A stretch of DNA of 64,000 nt from NCBI RefSeq assembly GCF_900177415.1, contig NZ_FXAF01000006.1, positions 1,698,001 to 1,762,000 on the forward strand. The letters are read 5' to 3'. Position 1 is the stretch's first letter. Each line of letters opens with the position of its first letter. Of this stretch, positions 45,696-54,734 are shown piece by piece. The notes under the pieces are model-generated. The model worked only from the letters and a program-made list of their open reading frames with translations, ran no database searches and had not been told where the DNA came from. The position numbers were made by a program, and so were the translations under genes. The stretch is from Xaviernesmea oryzae. Its GTDB lineage: Bacteria; Pseudomonadota; Alphaproteobacteria; Rhizobiales; Rhizobiaceae.

Positions 45696-46796
45696 ATGTC
45701 GGCGACCGATGCCGTGATCATCGATGTCATCAACCGGACGAAGCGCCGCGAGCGCGACCGCAAGGCGGTGCGCATCTGGCTGAGCGTCGTCATCTTCACG
45801 CTCTTCTGTCTGGTGCTGGTGGGAGGGGCCACGCGGCTCACCGATTCCGGCCTCTCGATCACCGAATGGAAGCCGATCCACGGCGTGATCCCGCCGCTTT
45901 CGGCCGAGGAATGGGATGAGGAATTCCGCCTCTACCAGCGCATCCCGCAATACCAGCAGGTCAACAAGGGCATGACGGTCGACGAGTTCAAGTCGATCTT
46001 CTGGTGGGAATGGGCGCACCGTTTCCTCGCCCGCTCGATCGGCGTGGTCTTCGCCCTGCCGCTGATCTTCTTCTGGGTGACCGGCCGCATCGAGAAACGG
46101 CTGCGCTGGCCGCTCGTGGGCGTGCTGGCGCTCGGGGGCTTCCAGGGCTTCATCGGCTGGTGGATGGTCTCCTCGGGCCTGACCAAGCTCGTCAGCGTCT
46201 CGCAATACCGGCTGGCGACGCACCTGGTGATCGCCTGCCTGATCTTCGCGGCCTGTGTGTGGATCATGCGGGGCCTGTCGCCGCACAGCGACGACGCGGC
46301 GCCGGAAGGCCAGGCGAAGGCCGGCGCCGTGCTGGTGGCGGCGATGAGCCTTTTCCAGATCTATCTCGGCGCGCTGGTCGCGGGCCTCGATGCGGGCTTC
46401 TCCTACAATACCTGGCCGCTGATGGACGGCGCGGTGATCCCCGGCGATCTCTTCATCCAGCAGCCCTGGTGGATCAACCTCTTCGAAAACCCGAAGACCG
46501 TGCAGTTCGTCCACCGCATCGGGGCCTATGCGCTCCTCGCGGTCGCGCTGTGGCACATGGTGGCGGTGCTGAGGGCCGCGCCGGGAACGACCCATGCACG
46601 GCGCTCGGTGCTGCTCTTCGGCCTCATCTGTCTCCAGGCCGTGATCGGCATCGCGACGCTTCTCATGCAGGTGCCGTTCGACCTGGCGCTGGCGCATCAG
46701 GCCGGTGCGCTGATCGTTCTCGGCTTTGCCGTCGCCCACTGGCGCGGCTTCGTCGGCGAATACGCGCCGGAGACGGCGGTCGAAATCCGGAGCTGA
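45696..46796 (+). CDS. ctaA: Heme A synthase
   Basis: Oxidises heme O to heme A for cytochrome aa3 oxidase. The 366-residue chain has eight membrane helices. Conserved pieces are [20 protein letters not shown] with the Glu, [20 protein letters not shown] with a heme-ligating His, and [19 protein letters not shown] with two more. It is preceded by AGGAG. No other oxidase-assembly gene is adjacent in the window. Confidence 0.95.
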   Translation: MSATDAVIIDVINRTKRRERDRKAVRIWLSVVIFTLFCLVLVGGATRLTDSGLSITEWKPIHGVIPPLSAEEWDEEFRLYQRIPQYQQVNKGMTVDEFKSIFWWEWAHRFLARSIGVVFALPLIFFWVTGRIEKRLRWPLVGVLALGGFQGFIGWWMVSSGLTKLVSVSQYRLATHLVIACLIFAACVWIMRGLSPHSDDAAPEGQAKAGAVLVAAMSLFQIYLGALVAGLDAGFSYNTWPLMDGAVIPGDLFIQQPWWINLFENPKTVQFVHRIGAYALLAVALWHMVAVLRAAPGTTHARRSVLLFGLICLQAVIGIATLLMQVPFDLALAHQAGALIVLGFAVAHWRGFVGEYAPETAVEIRS

Positions 46797-46894
46797 CCTC
46801 GAAGAAATTTTTCAGCCCTATGTCGGAAGACGTTCCGGCTCCCCGTCCTTGAAGCAGAGTTCAACGGCTGCGGCCAGGGACAGGAGACACGACA

Positions 46895-47320
46895 ATGGCA
46901 AGGACAACTGCAATTCTCGTCGCAAGGCTGATCTTCGGCGGCCTGTTCGTCATGGCGGCGACCTTCAAGTTCATCGATATGCAGACGACGGCAAACGCCA
47001 TCGCGGGTGCCGGCTTTCCGTTCCCGCTGTTTCTTGCGTGGTGTGCCGCGATCTTCGAACTGGGATTGGCGGCGGCCTTCCTGACCGGCGCTTTCTTTTC
47101 GGAAGCTGCCGTGCTGGCCGGCGCCTACGTCATCTTCCTGGCTTTCGCCTTCCATGGCCCGGGGCGCTGGGAAGGCAATCAGGCGGAATTCGGCTTCTTC
47201 GTCGACCACTTCACCTTCCTGGCCGGCCTGCTGTTCGCCGCCGTGCATGGACCCGGTGAAAGGCTTGCGGTCCATCTGGGACTGAAGCAGGTCTTCGCGC
47301 CGGTGCGGCAGATCGCTTAA
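46895..47320 (+). CDS. DoxX-family membrane protein
   Basis: A 141-residue protein with four hydrophobic helices. The N-terminal LIFGGLFVMAATFKFIDMQT and FELGLAAAFLTGAFFSEAAV match DoxX/DoxD. The family includes quinol oxidase subunits and redox-stress proteins; this one is unassigned. Its TAA overlaps the stop of the convergent kinase gene by 2 bases at a TTAA sequence. Confidence 0.85.
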   Translation: MARTTAILVARLIFGGLFVMAATFKFIDMQTTANAIAGAGFPFPLFLAWCAAIFELGLAAAFLTGAFFSEAAVLAGAYVIFLAFAFHGPGRWEGNQAEFGFFVDHFTFLAGLLFAAVHGPGERLAVHLGLKQVFAPVRQIA

Positions 47321-48177
47321 GCCTGACGAAGGACGTTCTTGATCGCGGCGACGACGGCCAACTCGTTGCCGCGCTCCTCCTCGTTGCCGTCCTCCTCATG
47401 CCAGCTAGCCGACAGGCAGCCGTAGGAGAAGGCATAACGCAGGATGGTGCGGACGTCTCGCTTGAGCGTTTCGGCGAAGATAGAGGCCATCGAGGCGATC
47501 CGTCCTTCATCGCGGGTGAGGTCGAAACGGTCGAGCGGATTGGAAAACATGTTGGCGACGTCGAGCGCCGGATCGCCGATCAGCCCGGCCGGATCGATGA
47601 TCAGCCAGCCGCGGGGGCCGAACATGATGTTCTCGTGATGCAGGTCGCCATGCAGCGGCTTGATGTCCCGCTGATCTGCGATCAGCTCTTCGGCCATCGC
47701 CGCCGCTTCGAGGTAGGGGCTTTCGATCCCTTCCTTGCGATCTTCCCCGGCCTTCTTGAACAGGCTTGCGAAATAGCCGGAAAGCGGCAGCAGGCCGGCA
47801 GGCGGCGGCGTGACGGACGGGCGATGATATTCCACGAGCACTTCGGCCGCGATCCGCGTCGCCTGTTCGTCCCCGTGCGTGGCGATGCGGTCGCGGAGCG
47901 TTTCCCTGCCGGCATGTTCGAGCAGGATGACGTTTTCCGAGCGCGCCAACAGGCGGATGGCGCCGACGCCATCGCGCCATTCCAGGAAATCGACGCCGCG
48001 AAGATTGTCGGCAAGCACCTTCGGCTTCAGCACCTTGACGATGTCGATCTCGCCGCCCGCCCGGCTCACCTCGTAGACGGTGCCGGCCACAGTGTCGGCA
48101 ATCCGGTGCGCGCTTTCGATACGCCATTCGGGCGGAAAGGCAGAGATATTCTTCGCCGTCATCTCGTTGCCGGTCAT
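47317..48177 (-). CDS. APH(6)/hydroxyurea-resistance-type phosphotransferase
   Basis: A 286-residue aminoglycoside phosphotransferase-fold kinase. The active-site loop [20 protein letters not shown] (about residue 180) has the catalytic Asp and Asn; the metal Asp lies in [19 protein letters not shown]. This places it with the APH(6)/StrB-like family. Its start overlaps the argC stop by 4 bases (ATGA). Real resistance cannot be claimed; the family has many members with unknown substrates in chromosomes. Confidence 0.82.
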   Translation of the reverse strand: MTGNEMTAKNISAFPPEWRIESAHRIADTVAGTVYEVSRAGGEIDIVKVLKPKVLADNLRGVDFLEWRDGVGAIRLLARSENVILLEHAGRETLRDRIATHGDEQATRIAAEVLVEYHRPSVTPPPAGLLPLSGYFASLFKKAGEDRKEGIESPYLEAAAMAEELIADQRDIKPLHGDLHHENIMFGPRGWLIIDPAGLIGDPALDVANMFSNPLDRFDLTRDEGRIASMASIFAETLKRDVRTILRYAFSYGCLSASWHEEDGNEEERGNELAVVAAIKNVLRQA

Positions 48178-49106
48178 GCCGAAAGCATCAGGTCCATGTT
48201 CTGGACGGCTGCACCGGATGCGCCCTTGCCGAGATTGTCGAGGAGCGCCACGAGGTTGACATGCGCTCCGCCCGGCGTGCCGAACACGAAAAGCTTCATC
48301 CTGTCGGTGTCTACGAGCTCTTCCGCATCGACGCGCGGCAGCGCCCTGCTTTCTTCCAGCGGCACGACGGTGACGACATCCTGGCCGGCATAGTGCTCGG
48401 TGAGGGCCTTGTGGATGCCCTCGATCGTCGCATCGCCCGTGAGGTCTTCGAGGAAGAGCGGCACCTGCACGATCATGCCCTGCGGGAAACGTCCGACCGA
48501 CGGCGAGAAGAGGGGGGCGCGGTCGAGCCGGCCGTGGACCTTCATCTCCGGCACGTGCTTGTGCTTGAGCGGCAGGCCGTAGAGGAAATTGTTGGCGCTG
48601 ATCGCGTCTTCCCGGGACTGGTCTTCCATCTGGCCGATGAGCTGCTTGCCGCCGCCGGTATATCCGGAGACAGCGTTGACGGTGACCGGATAGCCGTCCG
48701 GCAGGATGCCGGCGGCGCGCAGCGGGCGGATGAGGCCGATCGCGCCGGTCGGATAGCAGCCCGGATTGGCGACGTGGCGGGCGGACCTGATCCTGTCCGC
48801 CTGCGCCTTGTCCATCTCCGCGAAGCCATAGGCCCAGGCGGGATCGACACGGAAGGCGGTCGAGGTGTCGATCACCCGCACCTTGTTGTTGCCGGAGAGC
48901 ATCGAGACCGCCTCTTTCGAGGCTTCGTCGGGCAGGCAGAGGATGGCGATGTCGGCGCTGTTCAGCAGGTCTTCCCGCATGGCGGCGTTGCGCCGCTCCG
49001 CTTCCGGGATCGACAGCAGCTCCACGTCGCGGCGGCCGGCCATGCGGGTGCGGATCTGCAGTCCCGTCGTGCCGTGTTCGCCGTCGATGAAGATTTTCGC
49101 TGTCAT
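48174..49106 (-). CDS. argC: N-acetyl-gamma-glutamyl-phosphate reductase
   Basis: The third step of arginine synthesis, NADPH-dependent. At 310 residues it is the short type 2 form. The catalytic Cys is in [20 protein letters not shown], the NADP region in [20 protein letters not shown]. It lies 73 bases downstream of speB on the same strand. The kinase that follows overlaps it, so they may be co-transcribed. Confidence 0.96.
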   Translation of the reverse strand: MTAKIFIDGEHGTTGLQIRTRMAGRRDVELLSIPEAERRNAAMREDLLNSADIAILCLPDEASKEAVSMLSGNNKVRVIDTSTAFRVDPAWAYGFAEMDKAQADRIRSARHVANPGCYPTGAIGLIRPLRAAGILPDGYPVTVNAVSGYTGGGKQLIGQMEDQSREDAISANNFLYGLPLKHKHVPEMKVHGRLDRAPLFSPSVGRFPQGMIVQVPLFLEDLTGDATIEGIHKALTEHYAGQDVVTVVPLEESRALPRVDAEELVDTDRMKLFVFGTPGGAHVNLVALLDNLGKGASGAAVQNMDLMLSA

Positions 49107-49179
49107 GGTCTTTGTCCTGTAGGATCAGTGCCTTGGATTGAGAGCCGGAATCATTTTACCAGCCGGTTGAGAAAGAAAT

Positions 49180-50130
49180 TCAACGCGCGGCTCGTCGTTC
49201 CGCGCGAAGCCCGAGCATATACATCGCAACCGTCGCCCCCGCAATGGCGGTGATATCGGCATGGTCGTAAGCCGGCGCCACCTCGACGACATCCGCGCCG
49301 CGAATATCGAGAGGGCCGAGCTTGCCGAGCACCGAGAGGATTTTCGCACTCGACGGGCCGCCCGCGACCGGCGTGCCGGTGCCCGGCGCAAAGGCCGGAT
49401 CGAGGCAATCGATATCGAAGGTGAGATAGGCGGGGCACCCGCCCGTACGGTCGAGGATCGCCCTGGCGATCTCCGCCGCCGTCATCTCCTCCACTTCATG
49501 GCCATAGATCAGGCGGATGCCGAAATCCTCCGGCGCATGGGTGCGGATGCCGACCTGGATCGAGCGGGCGGGGTCTATGACGCCGTCCCGCACGGCGCGT
49601 GCCACGAAGGAGCCGTGGTCGATCCTTTTGCCGTCGTCGAACCAGGTGTCCTGATGGGCATCGAACTGGACGAGGGCGAGCGGCCCGTGCCGGGCGGCAT
49701 GCGCCTTGAGCAGCGGCCAGGTGATGAAGTGGTCGCCGCCAAGGGTGAGCAGGAACGCGCCGCTTGTGAGGATTTTCGCGGCCTCCCGCTCGATCGTCGC
49801 GGGCGTCCTGTGATGATTGCCGTAATCGAGCAGGCAGTCGCCGTAGTCGATCATCGCCATGTCGGCGAAGAGATCGCGCGAGAAGGGATATTGCGGATCG
49901 TTGTCGAAAATGGCCGACGCCCGGCGGATCGCCTGCGGTCCGAAGCGGGCGCCCGGCCGGTTGGAGGTCGCCGCATCGAAGGGAATGCCCCAGACCACCG
50001 CTTCGACACCCTTGAGGTTCTTGGTGAACCGCCGGCGCATGAAGGAAAGCGCGCCCGCGAACGTCGGGTCGGTCGCCGCCGAGGTCAGGCTCCTGGCCGT
50101 GAAGGCGTGGTCGATGGTCTTTGACGGCAT
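49180..50130 (-). CDS. speB: Agmatinase (ureohydrolase family)
   Basis: Hydrolyses agmatine to putrescine and urea. The 316-residue chain has both manganese-binding motifs: ALVQFDAHQDTWFDDG and YLTFDIDCLDPAFAPGTGTP, plus the upstream His in LTLGGDHFITWPLL. It is longer than arginases and lacks their C-terminal. Related substrates (guanidinobutyrate and others) are possible. It has GGAGGGG upstream and lies between rpsI and argC. Confidence 0.9.
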   Translation of the reverse strand: MPSKTIDHAFTARSLTSAATDPTFAGALSFMRRRFTKNLKGVEAVVWGIPFDAATSNRPGARFGPQAIRRASAIFDNDPQYPFSRDLFADMAMIDYGDCLLDYGNHHRTPATIEREAAKILTSGAFLLTLGGDHFITWPLLKAHAARHGPLALVQFDAHQDTWFDDGKRIDHGSFVARAVRDGVIDPARSIQVGIRTHAPEDFGIRLIYGHEVEEMTAAEIARAILDRTGGCPAYLTFDIDCLDPAFAPGTGTPVAGGPSSAKILSVLGKLGPLDIRGADVVEVAPAYDHADITAIAGATVAMYMLGLRAERRAAR

Positions 50131-50196
50131 GAGCCCCTCCGGATGCGGGCGTCAAGGTGCTGTGACGGCCCGTGAAAAACAAGACCGAAAAACGAA

Positions 50197-50222
50197 AAAG
50201 GCGGAGCCGAAGCCCCGCCTTT
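50197..50222 (-). terminator. Terminator of rplM-rpsI
   Basis: On the minus strand GGCGGGGC-TTCG-GCTCCGCC, a UUCG tetraloop hairpin with one G-U pair, is followed by TTTTTC, 24 bases past the rpsI stop. Confidence 0.9.
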
Positions 50223-50245
50223 CGCAAGTCCAAATCCAGAAGCGA

Positions 50246-50713
50246 TCAGCGCTTGGAGAACTGGAAGGAGCGGCGGGCCTTGGCCTTGCCGTACTTCTTA
50301 CGCTCGACGACGCGGCTGTCGCGGGTCAGGAAGCCACCCTTCTTGAGAACCGAGCGAAGGCCCGGCTCGAAATAGGTCAGCGCCTTGGAGAGGCCGTGGC
50401 GCACGGCGCCAGCCTGACCGGAGAGGCCGCCGCCGGTGACGGTCGCGACGATGTCGAACTGGCCGCCGCGGTTCGCAGCGACGATCGGCTGCTGCAGGAT
50501 CATCTGCAGGACCGGACGGGCGAAATAGGCGGAGAAGTCCTTGCCGTTGACGATGATCTTGCCCGAGCCGGCCTTGACCCAGACGCGGGCGACAGCGTTC
50601 TTGCGCTTGCCGGTCGCGTAGGAGCGGCCGAGATTGTCGACCTTGCGGACGTGGACCGGAGCCTGGTTTTCGGCCGCCGGAGCGAGATCCTTCAGAGAGG
50701 AGAGATCGGCCAT
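50246..50713 (-). CDS. rpsI: 30S ribosomal protein S9
   Basis: A 155-residue protein of the small subunit whose C-terminal tail reaches the P-site tRNA. It carries a 25-residue N-terminal extension found in alphaproteobacteria. The body starts [20 protein letters not shown] and ends [17 protein letters not shown], the conserved SKR end. It lies 2 bases after rplM in one operon. Confidence 0.98.
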   Translation of the reverse strand: MADLSSLKDLAPAAENQAPVHVRKVDNLGRSYATGKRKNAVARVWVKAGSGKIIVNGKDFSAYFARPVLQMILQQPIVAANRGGQFDIVATVTGGGLSGQAGAVRHGLSKALTYFEPGLRSVLKKGGFLTRDSRVVERKKYGKAKARRSFQFSKR

Positions 50714-50715
50714 TA

Positions 50716-51180
50716 TCAGGCGCTCCTTACATTCTTCTTGTTCAGCGCGGCGATGTCGAGAGCGACCGGCTGCTGTGCTTCATGGGGATGGTTGGAACCG
50801 GCATAGACGCGCAGGTTCTTCATCTGGCGACGGCCGAGCGGACCGCGCGGGATCATGCGCTCGACGGCCTTTTCGATGACGCGCTCCGGGAAGCGGCCCT
50901 CGATGATCTGGCGCGCGGTGCGCTCCTTAATGCCGCCCGGATAGCCGGTGTGCCAGTAATAGACCTTGTCGGAATATTTCTTGCCGGTGAGGGCGACCTT
51001 TTCCGCATTGATGACGATCACGTTGTCGCCGTCATCGACATGGGGGGTATAGGTGGCCTTGTGCTTGCCGCGGAGCCGGTTGGCAACGATGGTGGCGAGG
51101 CGACCGACGACGAGACCTTCGGCGTCGATGATCACCCACTTCTTCTCCACCTCGGCGGGCTTCTGAACGAAGGTTGACAT
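50716..51180 (-). CDS. rplM: 50S ribosomal protein L13
   Basis: A 154-residue large-subunit protein, early in assembly. The start [20 protein letters not shown] at 51180 gives the typical length, even though the frame is open 45 codons further. Motifs are [20 protein letters not shown] and [20 protein letters not shown]. It has a 5' leader of about 138 bases after a good promoter, which may hold an L13 feedback site as in other bacteria (inference). Confidence 0.98.
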   Translation of the reverse strand: MSTFVQKPAEVEKKWVIIDAEGLVVGRLATIVANRLRGKHKATYTPHVDDGDNVIVINAEKVALTGKKYSDKVYYWHTGYPGGIKERTARQIIEGRFPERVIEKAVERMIPRGPLGRRQMKNLRVYAGSNHPHEAQQPVALDIAALNKKNVRSA

Positions 51181-51324
51181 GATTTTCTCTTTCATCTGGA
51201 CCCGCGACATCCGAAAGCCGGACGCGAAGGCGTTTCTTGTTGCTTGGATTGCCGGCCGATCATCCTGAGGACAAAAGGGCGGCAAAAAAGAATGCGGGCC
51301 CGCTAAGGTCCGCAATCTGCGGCG

Positions 51325-51353
51325 CTTATACCGGGGCGGTGCGAAAGCGTCAA
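51325..51353 (-). promoter_or_regulatory. Sigma-70 promoter of rplM-rpsI
   Basis: On the minus strand TTGACG, a 17-base spacer, and TATAAG are an excellent housekeeping promoter. Confidence 0.75.
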
Positions 51354-51830
51354 GGTGGCCGGTTCGCAGGGAGAAAAAATAGATATAGTAAAATCAATAG
51401 CTTATCAATGTGGTCTTATGATACCACATTTTCTTCGGGTCAATTGAAGCAGTCAGGGGCAGCTGAACCGGCGGCTTTCCGACCTTTTCATGAAGGGCGG
51501 CCAGCCGGGGCGAGGCGGACATCCGAGGCTTTTCGGGAACTTTGGAGAAAGCTGGTGGGCACAACCGGATGCCGTGGCCGCTTGGCAAGCCTCATTCTGG
51601 GGAGGGCGCCTCCCGAAATCTCACTCGCAAAAAAATGGGGTAGCCGCTACTTGTATGGCCAGCTGCACTGCAAATATACAATCCATGATTGTTTCCAAAG
51701 TGGAGAAGGTAGCTCGTTCAGGAATGGGAAAAACCCCTAAAAATTTATTGGTTTTTATAGAGGCATCAAGATAAGTCACGTTTTCTATTCATATTTTTTG
51801 CTGTGCTGCGGGATTGCGCGGAGATGATTC

Positions 51831-51891
51831 GTTGAAGGACTTATAGAATTAGATTTAACTAATGAAAATTAGTAGCATATTCTAATTCAAC
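51831..51891. repeat. Nested imperfect palindrome, 61 bp
   Basis: The outer arms GTTGAA/TTCAAC enclose GAATTAGA/TCTAATTC and an inner perfect hairpin ACTAAT-GAAA-ATTAGT with a GAAA tetraloop. The ends GTTGAAG and ATTCAAC resemble integron attC ends (one mismatch to GTTRRRY). No integrase gene lies in the window. Confidence 0.5.
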
Positions 51892-51908
51892 TATGAGGTG
51901 ATGCTAAT

Positions 51909-51986
51909 ATGAGATCGTACGGAAGCGGAAAATTTTGGGAACATTTGCAGAACCCCTTGTTTCTGCTGGGGTTTACGATTTTTTGA
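51909..51986 (+). CDS. Candidate 25-residue micro-protein
   Basis: An ATG at 51909 is preceded at proper spacing by GAGGTGA. The frame encodes a short chain with a charged start (MRSYGSGKFWEHLQ) and a hydrophobic end (NPLFLLGFTIF). It follows the nested palindrome directly. It is too short to trust on coding statistics alone. It could be a leader peptide or a small membrane protein, or nothing. Confidence 0.3.
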   Translation: MRSYGSGKFWEHLQNPLFLLGFTIF

Positions 51987-51997
51987 TCAAATTTCGG

Positions 51998-52357
51998 CTA
52001 AAATCGGAAGCAGCCCGGCTGCAGCGGAAAACAGTCTTCCGGGTCGGGTCTTCTTTTGCAGGCGCGAACGGGGCAGCTCGGCGTATCGGCGGTCGGCACC
52101 GCCGCGCGGTCGGCGAATTCGTGTCCGTCGCAGAAGCGGCTGTCGGCGACATAGCGATCGTAGAGGGTGAGTCGCGCCCTGTTTCGGGAAGGATAGCGGA
52201 GGATGACGGCGCCTTCGCGGGCGATCGTCCGCTGCACGGCGGCGCATGACATGCCTGTCGAATTGTAGCGCGAGATGGCAAGCGCAGGCTCGGCCGCGAG
52301 CAAGGCCGCGCAGACGGTGAAGGCGAGGCCTGCAAGAATTTTTTTCATGACCTTCAT
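51998..52357 (-). CDS. Exported cysteine-rich protein
   Basis: A 119-residue protein with a signal peptide (MKVMKKILAGLAFTVCAALL, cleavage after PALA). The mature domain has six cysteines (in MSCAAV, FCDG, SCPVRAC, DCFPLQPGC), enough for three disulfides, and a conserved RVYADS-like strand LTLYDRYVADSRFCDGHEF. It matches a recurring rhizobial hypothetical family. A weak AAAGGG lies upstream. It is divergent from the CoA-binding gene. Function unknown; periplasmic. Confidence 0.7.
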   Translation of the reverse strand: MKVMKKILAGLAFTVCAALLAAEPALAISRYNSTGMSCAAVQRTIAREGAVILRYPSRNRARLTLYDRYVADSRFCDGHEFADRAAVPTADTPSCPVRACKRRPDPEDCFPLQPGCFRF

Positions 52358-52435
52358 CCCTTTTGACGGGCTGCCGACTTACATAGGGCGGAAGGATCGT
52401 GCCGCCAGCGGCACGCCACCACGGGAGCCCGCCGC

Positions 52436-52864
52436 ATGAACCATGACCGTTACGACAATACTTACATCGCCGACATCCTGAAGACGACCAGGACCATCGC
52501 GCTTCTCGGCGCCTCTCCGAACCCGGATCGGCCGAGCAACCGGGTCATGGGTTTCCTGCTGTCGAAGGGCTATACGGTCTTTCCGGTCAATCCCGGCCAG
52601 GCGGGCAAGCAGATCCACGGCCGGACGGTCTACCGGACGCTGGCGGACGTGCCGCAGCCGGTCGATATGGTCGACGTCTTCCGTGCCGCCGAATATCTGA
52701 ACGGCGTGGTGGACGAGGCGCTCGCGCTAGAGACCAGGCCCAAGGTGATCTGGGGGCAGCTCGGCGTCCGCGACGACAAGGCGGCCGCCAGGGCGGAGGC
52801 GGCCGGCATCAGCGTCGTCATGGACCGCTGCCCGGCGATCGAATATCCGCGCCTCGTCGCCTGA
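52436..52864 (+). CDS. CoA-binding (YccU-like) protein
   Basis: A 142-residue Rossmann-fold protein of the CoA_binding family. The N-terminal loop TIALLGASPNPDRPSNRVMG is the signature, and VIWGQLGVRDDKAAARAEAA follows. Members bind CoA, but the reaction is unknown. It is followed by metY after about 210 bases on the same strand, a conserved rhizobial neighbourhood as far as I recall. Confidence 0.85.
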   Translation: MNHDRYDNTYIADILKTTRTIALLGASPNPDRPSNRVMGFLLSKGYTVFPVNPGQAGKQIHGRTVYRTLADVPQPVDMVDVFRAAEYLNGVVDEALALETRPKVIWGQLGVRDDKAAARAEAAGISVVMDRCPAIEYPRLVA

Positions 52865-53027
52865 TCTCGTCGCCGCCCGATCTCACCGTGAATTGTCGGC
52901 AAGCCGTTCCGGCCGCAGCGGTCGTTGCCCATCGTCAACTCCTCTCTATTTCCAAGGAGGACGGGTTCCGCGGAAAGATATGCCTTGATCGCCGCCGCCC
53001 GCCGGGGTCTGCTGGAGGGAAGGACGA

Positions 53028-53069
53028 ATGCCTTTCAAAAGGGAGGCGCCTTTCAAAAGGGAGGGATGA
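53028..53069 (+). CDS. Candidate 13-residue leader peptide upstream of metY
   Basis: An ATG at 53028 follows a strong site GGAGGGAAGG. It encodes MPFKREAPFKREG, and its TGA ends 2 bases before the metY ATG. The peptide is a tandem repeat because the DNA is an 18-bp duplication. Its own AGGGAGG stretches also serve as the ribosome-binding site of metY, so translating the leader would pass over that site. A regulatory or coupling role is inferred. Confidence 0.4.
   Translation: MPFKREAPFKREG
53031..53066 (+). repeat. 18-bp tandem duplication carrying the metY ribosome-binding site
   Basis: Two copies of CCTTTCAAAAGGGAGG at 53031 and 53049, each with CCTTT able to pair with AAAGG in its own copy. 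The second copy supplies the GGAGG that lies 7 bases before the metY ATG. Confidence 0.8.
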
Positions 53070-53071
53070 GG

Positions 53072-54355
53072 ATGCCGACGATCAATCCGGGATTTTCGAC
53101 ACTGGCCGTGCATGCGGGCGCGGCACCCGATCCGGCGACCGGGGCGCGGGCGACGCCGATCTATCAGACGACGTCCTTCGTGTTCGAAAATGCCGACCAT
53201 GCCGCAGCCCTCTTCGGCCTGCAGCAGTTCGGCAATATCTATACCCGCATCATGAACCCGACCCAGGCGGTGCTGGAGGAACGCGTCGCCGCGCTCGAAG
53301 GCGGCACGGCGGCGCTGGCGACCGGCTCCGGCCATGCGGCGCAGCTGCTGACCTTCCACACGATCATGCAGCCGGGCGACAATTTCGTGGCGGCGCGCAA
53401 GCTCTATGGCGGCTCGATCAACCAGTTCGGCCATGCGTTCAAAAGTTTCGACTGGCAGGTCCGCTGGGCCGACACGGACGATCCGGCAAGCTTCGAGAAC
53501 GGGATCGACGAGCGCACCCGCGCCATCTTCATCGAAAGCCTTGCCAATCCCGGCGGCACTTTCGTGGATATAGCGGCGATCGCCGGGATCGCGCAGCGCA
53601 ACGGCATACCGCTGATCGTCGACAATACGATGGCGAGCCCCTATCTCGTCCGGCCGCTGGAGCACGGCGCCGACATCGTCGTCCATTCGCTGACGAAATT
53701 CCTGGGCGGCCATGGCAATTCCATGGGCGGCATCGTCGTCGACGGCGGCACGTTCGACTGGTCGAAATCCGGCAATTACCCGATGCTCTCGGAACCGCGG
53801 CCGGAATATGCCGGCATCGTGCTGCACCAGACCTTCGGCAATATCGGCTTCGCGATCGCCGCCCGGGTGCTGGGTCTGCGCGACCTCGGCCCGGCCCTCT
53901 CCCCCTTCAACGCCTTCATGATCCTCACCGGCATCGAGACGCTTCCCTTGAGAATGCAGAGACAGTGCGACAACGCGCTTGCCGCCGCCAGATGGCTGAA
54001 GAATCATCCCAAGGTCACATGGGTGAGCTATGCCGGCCTGGAGGACGACCCGAACCACGCGCTGCAGCAGCGCTACTCGCCCAAGGGGGCAGGCGCCGTC
54101 TTCACCTTCGGCGTGACGGGCGGTTACGAGGCGGGAAAAACCCTCGTGGAAGGGCTGCAGCTTTTCTCGCACCTCGCCAATGTCGGCGACACGCGGTCCC
54201 TGGTCATCCATCCGGCCTCGACCACCCACCGGCAACTGACGGAGGAACAGCAGATCGCCGCAGGCGCCGGACCGGACGTGGTCCGGCTCTCGATCGGCAT
54301 AGAGGACATCGCCGATATCATCGCCGACCTCGATCAGGCGCTTTCCAAGATTTGA
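53072..54355 (+). CDS. metY: O-acetylhomoserine sulfhydrylase (aminocarboxypropyltransferase)
   Basis: Makes homocysteine from O-acetylhomoserine and sulfide with PLP. The 427-residue length fits MetY rather than the shorter MetZ/MetB. The PLP lysine is in [20 protein letters not shown]. Other motifs are [20 protein letters not shown] and [20 protein letters not shown] start at ATG 53072, the only start with proper Shine-Dalgarno spacing; the frame stays open to 52925. I found no SAM-II motif upstream. A cupin gene follows 30 bases later. Confidence 0.92.
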   Translation: MPTINPGFSTLAVHAGAAPDPATGARATPIYQTTSFVFENADHAAALFGLQQFGNIYTRIMNPTQAVLEERVAALEGGTAALATGSGHAAQLLTFHTIMQPGDNFVAARKLYGGSINQFGHAFKSFDWQVRWADTDDPASFENGIDERTRAIFIESLANPGGTFVDIAAIAGIAQRNGIPLIVDNTMASPYLVRPLEHGADIVVHSLTKFLGGHGNSMGGIVVDGGTFDWSKSGNYPMLSEPRPEYAGIVLHQTFGNIGFAIAARVLGLRDLGPALSPFNAFMILTGIETLPLRMQRQCDNALAAARWLKNHPKVTWVSYAGLEDDPNHALQQRYSPKGAGAVFTFGVTGGYEAGKTLVEGLQLFSHLANVGDTRSLVIHPASTTHRQLTEEQQIAAGAGPDVVRLSIGIEDIADIIADLDQALSKI

Positions 54356-54385
54356 ATGTGGCCAAGGTTTGGATTTGAGGCGAGC

Positions 54386-54730
54386 ATGAGCGACTGGATC
54401 AAGTTCGATATCGAAGCGGTCGATCCGGAGGAGGGCGCGCCTGCTCCCGACCGGCTGATTTCCGGCAATCCGACCTTCCGCACCTGGAATGTCGAGGAGG
54501 CGGAAGGCGGGCTTTATGCCGGCATCTGGGAGGCGACGCCCGGCAAGTGGAAGATCGTCTATGACGAATGGGAGTATTTCCACATCCTCTCCGGCCATTC
54601 GATCGTGACGGAAGAAGGCGGCGAGCCCGTTCATCTGAAGTCCGGCGACAGCATGGTGCTGAGACCGGGCTTCAAGGGAAGCTGGGAAGTCGTTGAAACG
54701 ACTCGCAAGGACTATGTGATCCGGGTTTGA
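54386..54730 (+). CDS. Cupin-domain (DUF861-type) protein
   Basis: A 114-residue single-domain cupin starting MSDWIKFDIEAVDPEEGAPA. The barrel is seen in GLYAGIWEATPGKWKIVYDE and EYFHILSGHSIVTEEGGEPV; the metal His set is incomplete, as in the (S)-ureidoglycine aminohydrolase-like DUF861 group. A GAGGCGAG site lies before the ATG. Co-transcribed with metY by distance. No known substrate. Confidence 0.8.
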   Translation: MSDWIKFDIEAVDPEEGAPAPDRLISGNPTFRTWNVEEAEGGLYAGIWEATPGKWKIVYDEWEYFHILSGHSIVTEEGGEPVHLKSGDSMVLRPGFKGSWEVVETTRKDYVIRV

Positions 54731-54734
54731 AACG

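Larger units (their letters stand above)
51360..51997. other. AT-rich gap of low coding content
   Basis: About 640 bases between the rplM promoter and the exported protein gene at 51998 have clearly lower GC than any neighbour, especially 51370-51430 and 51650-51990. No frame resembles a known protein, and codon use of the open frames is poor. It holds a hairpin AATGTGGT/ACCACATT at 51407-51430, the nested palindrome at 51831 and a micro-ORF at 51909. It looks like a foreign or decayed segment. Confidence 0.6.

Noticed and set aside
51831..51891. A true integron attC site
   Set aside because: One end mismatches GTTRRRY, the internal L/R boxes are not clear, and no integrase or cassette ORFs are near. 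Kept only as an attC-like palindrome.
52865..53071. SAM-II riboswitch upstream of metY
   Set aside because: The characteristic GTGATTTG, CTTGCAGCC and GCTAAAA blocks are absent.
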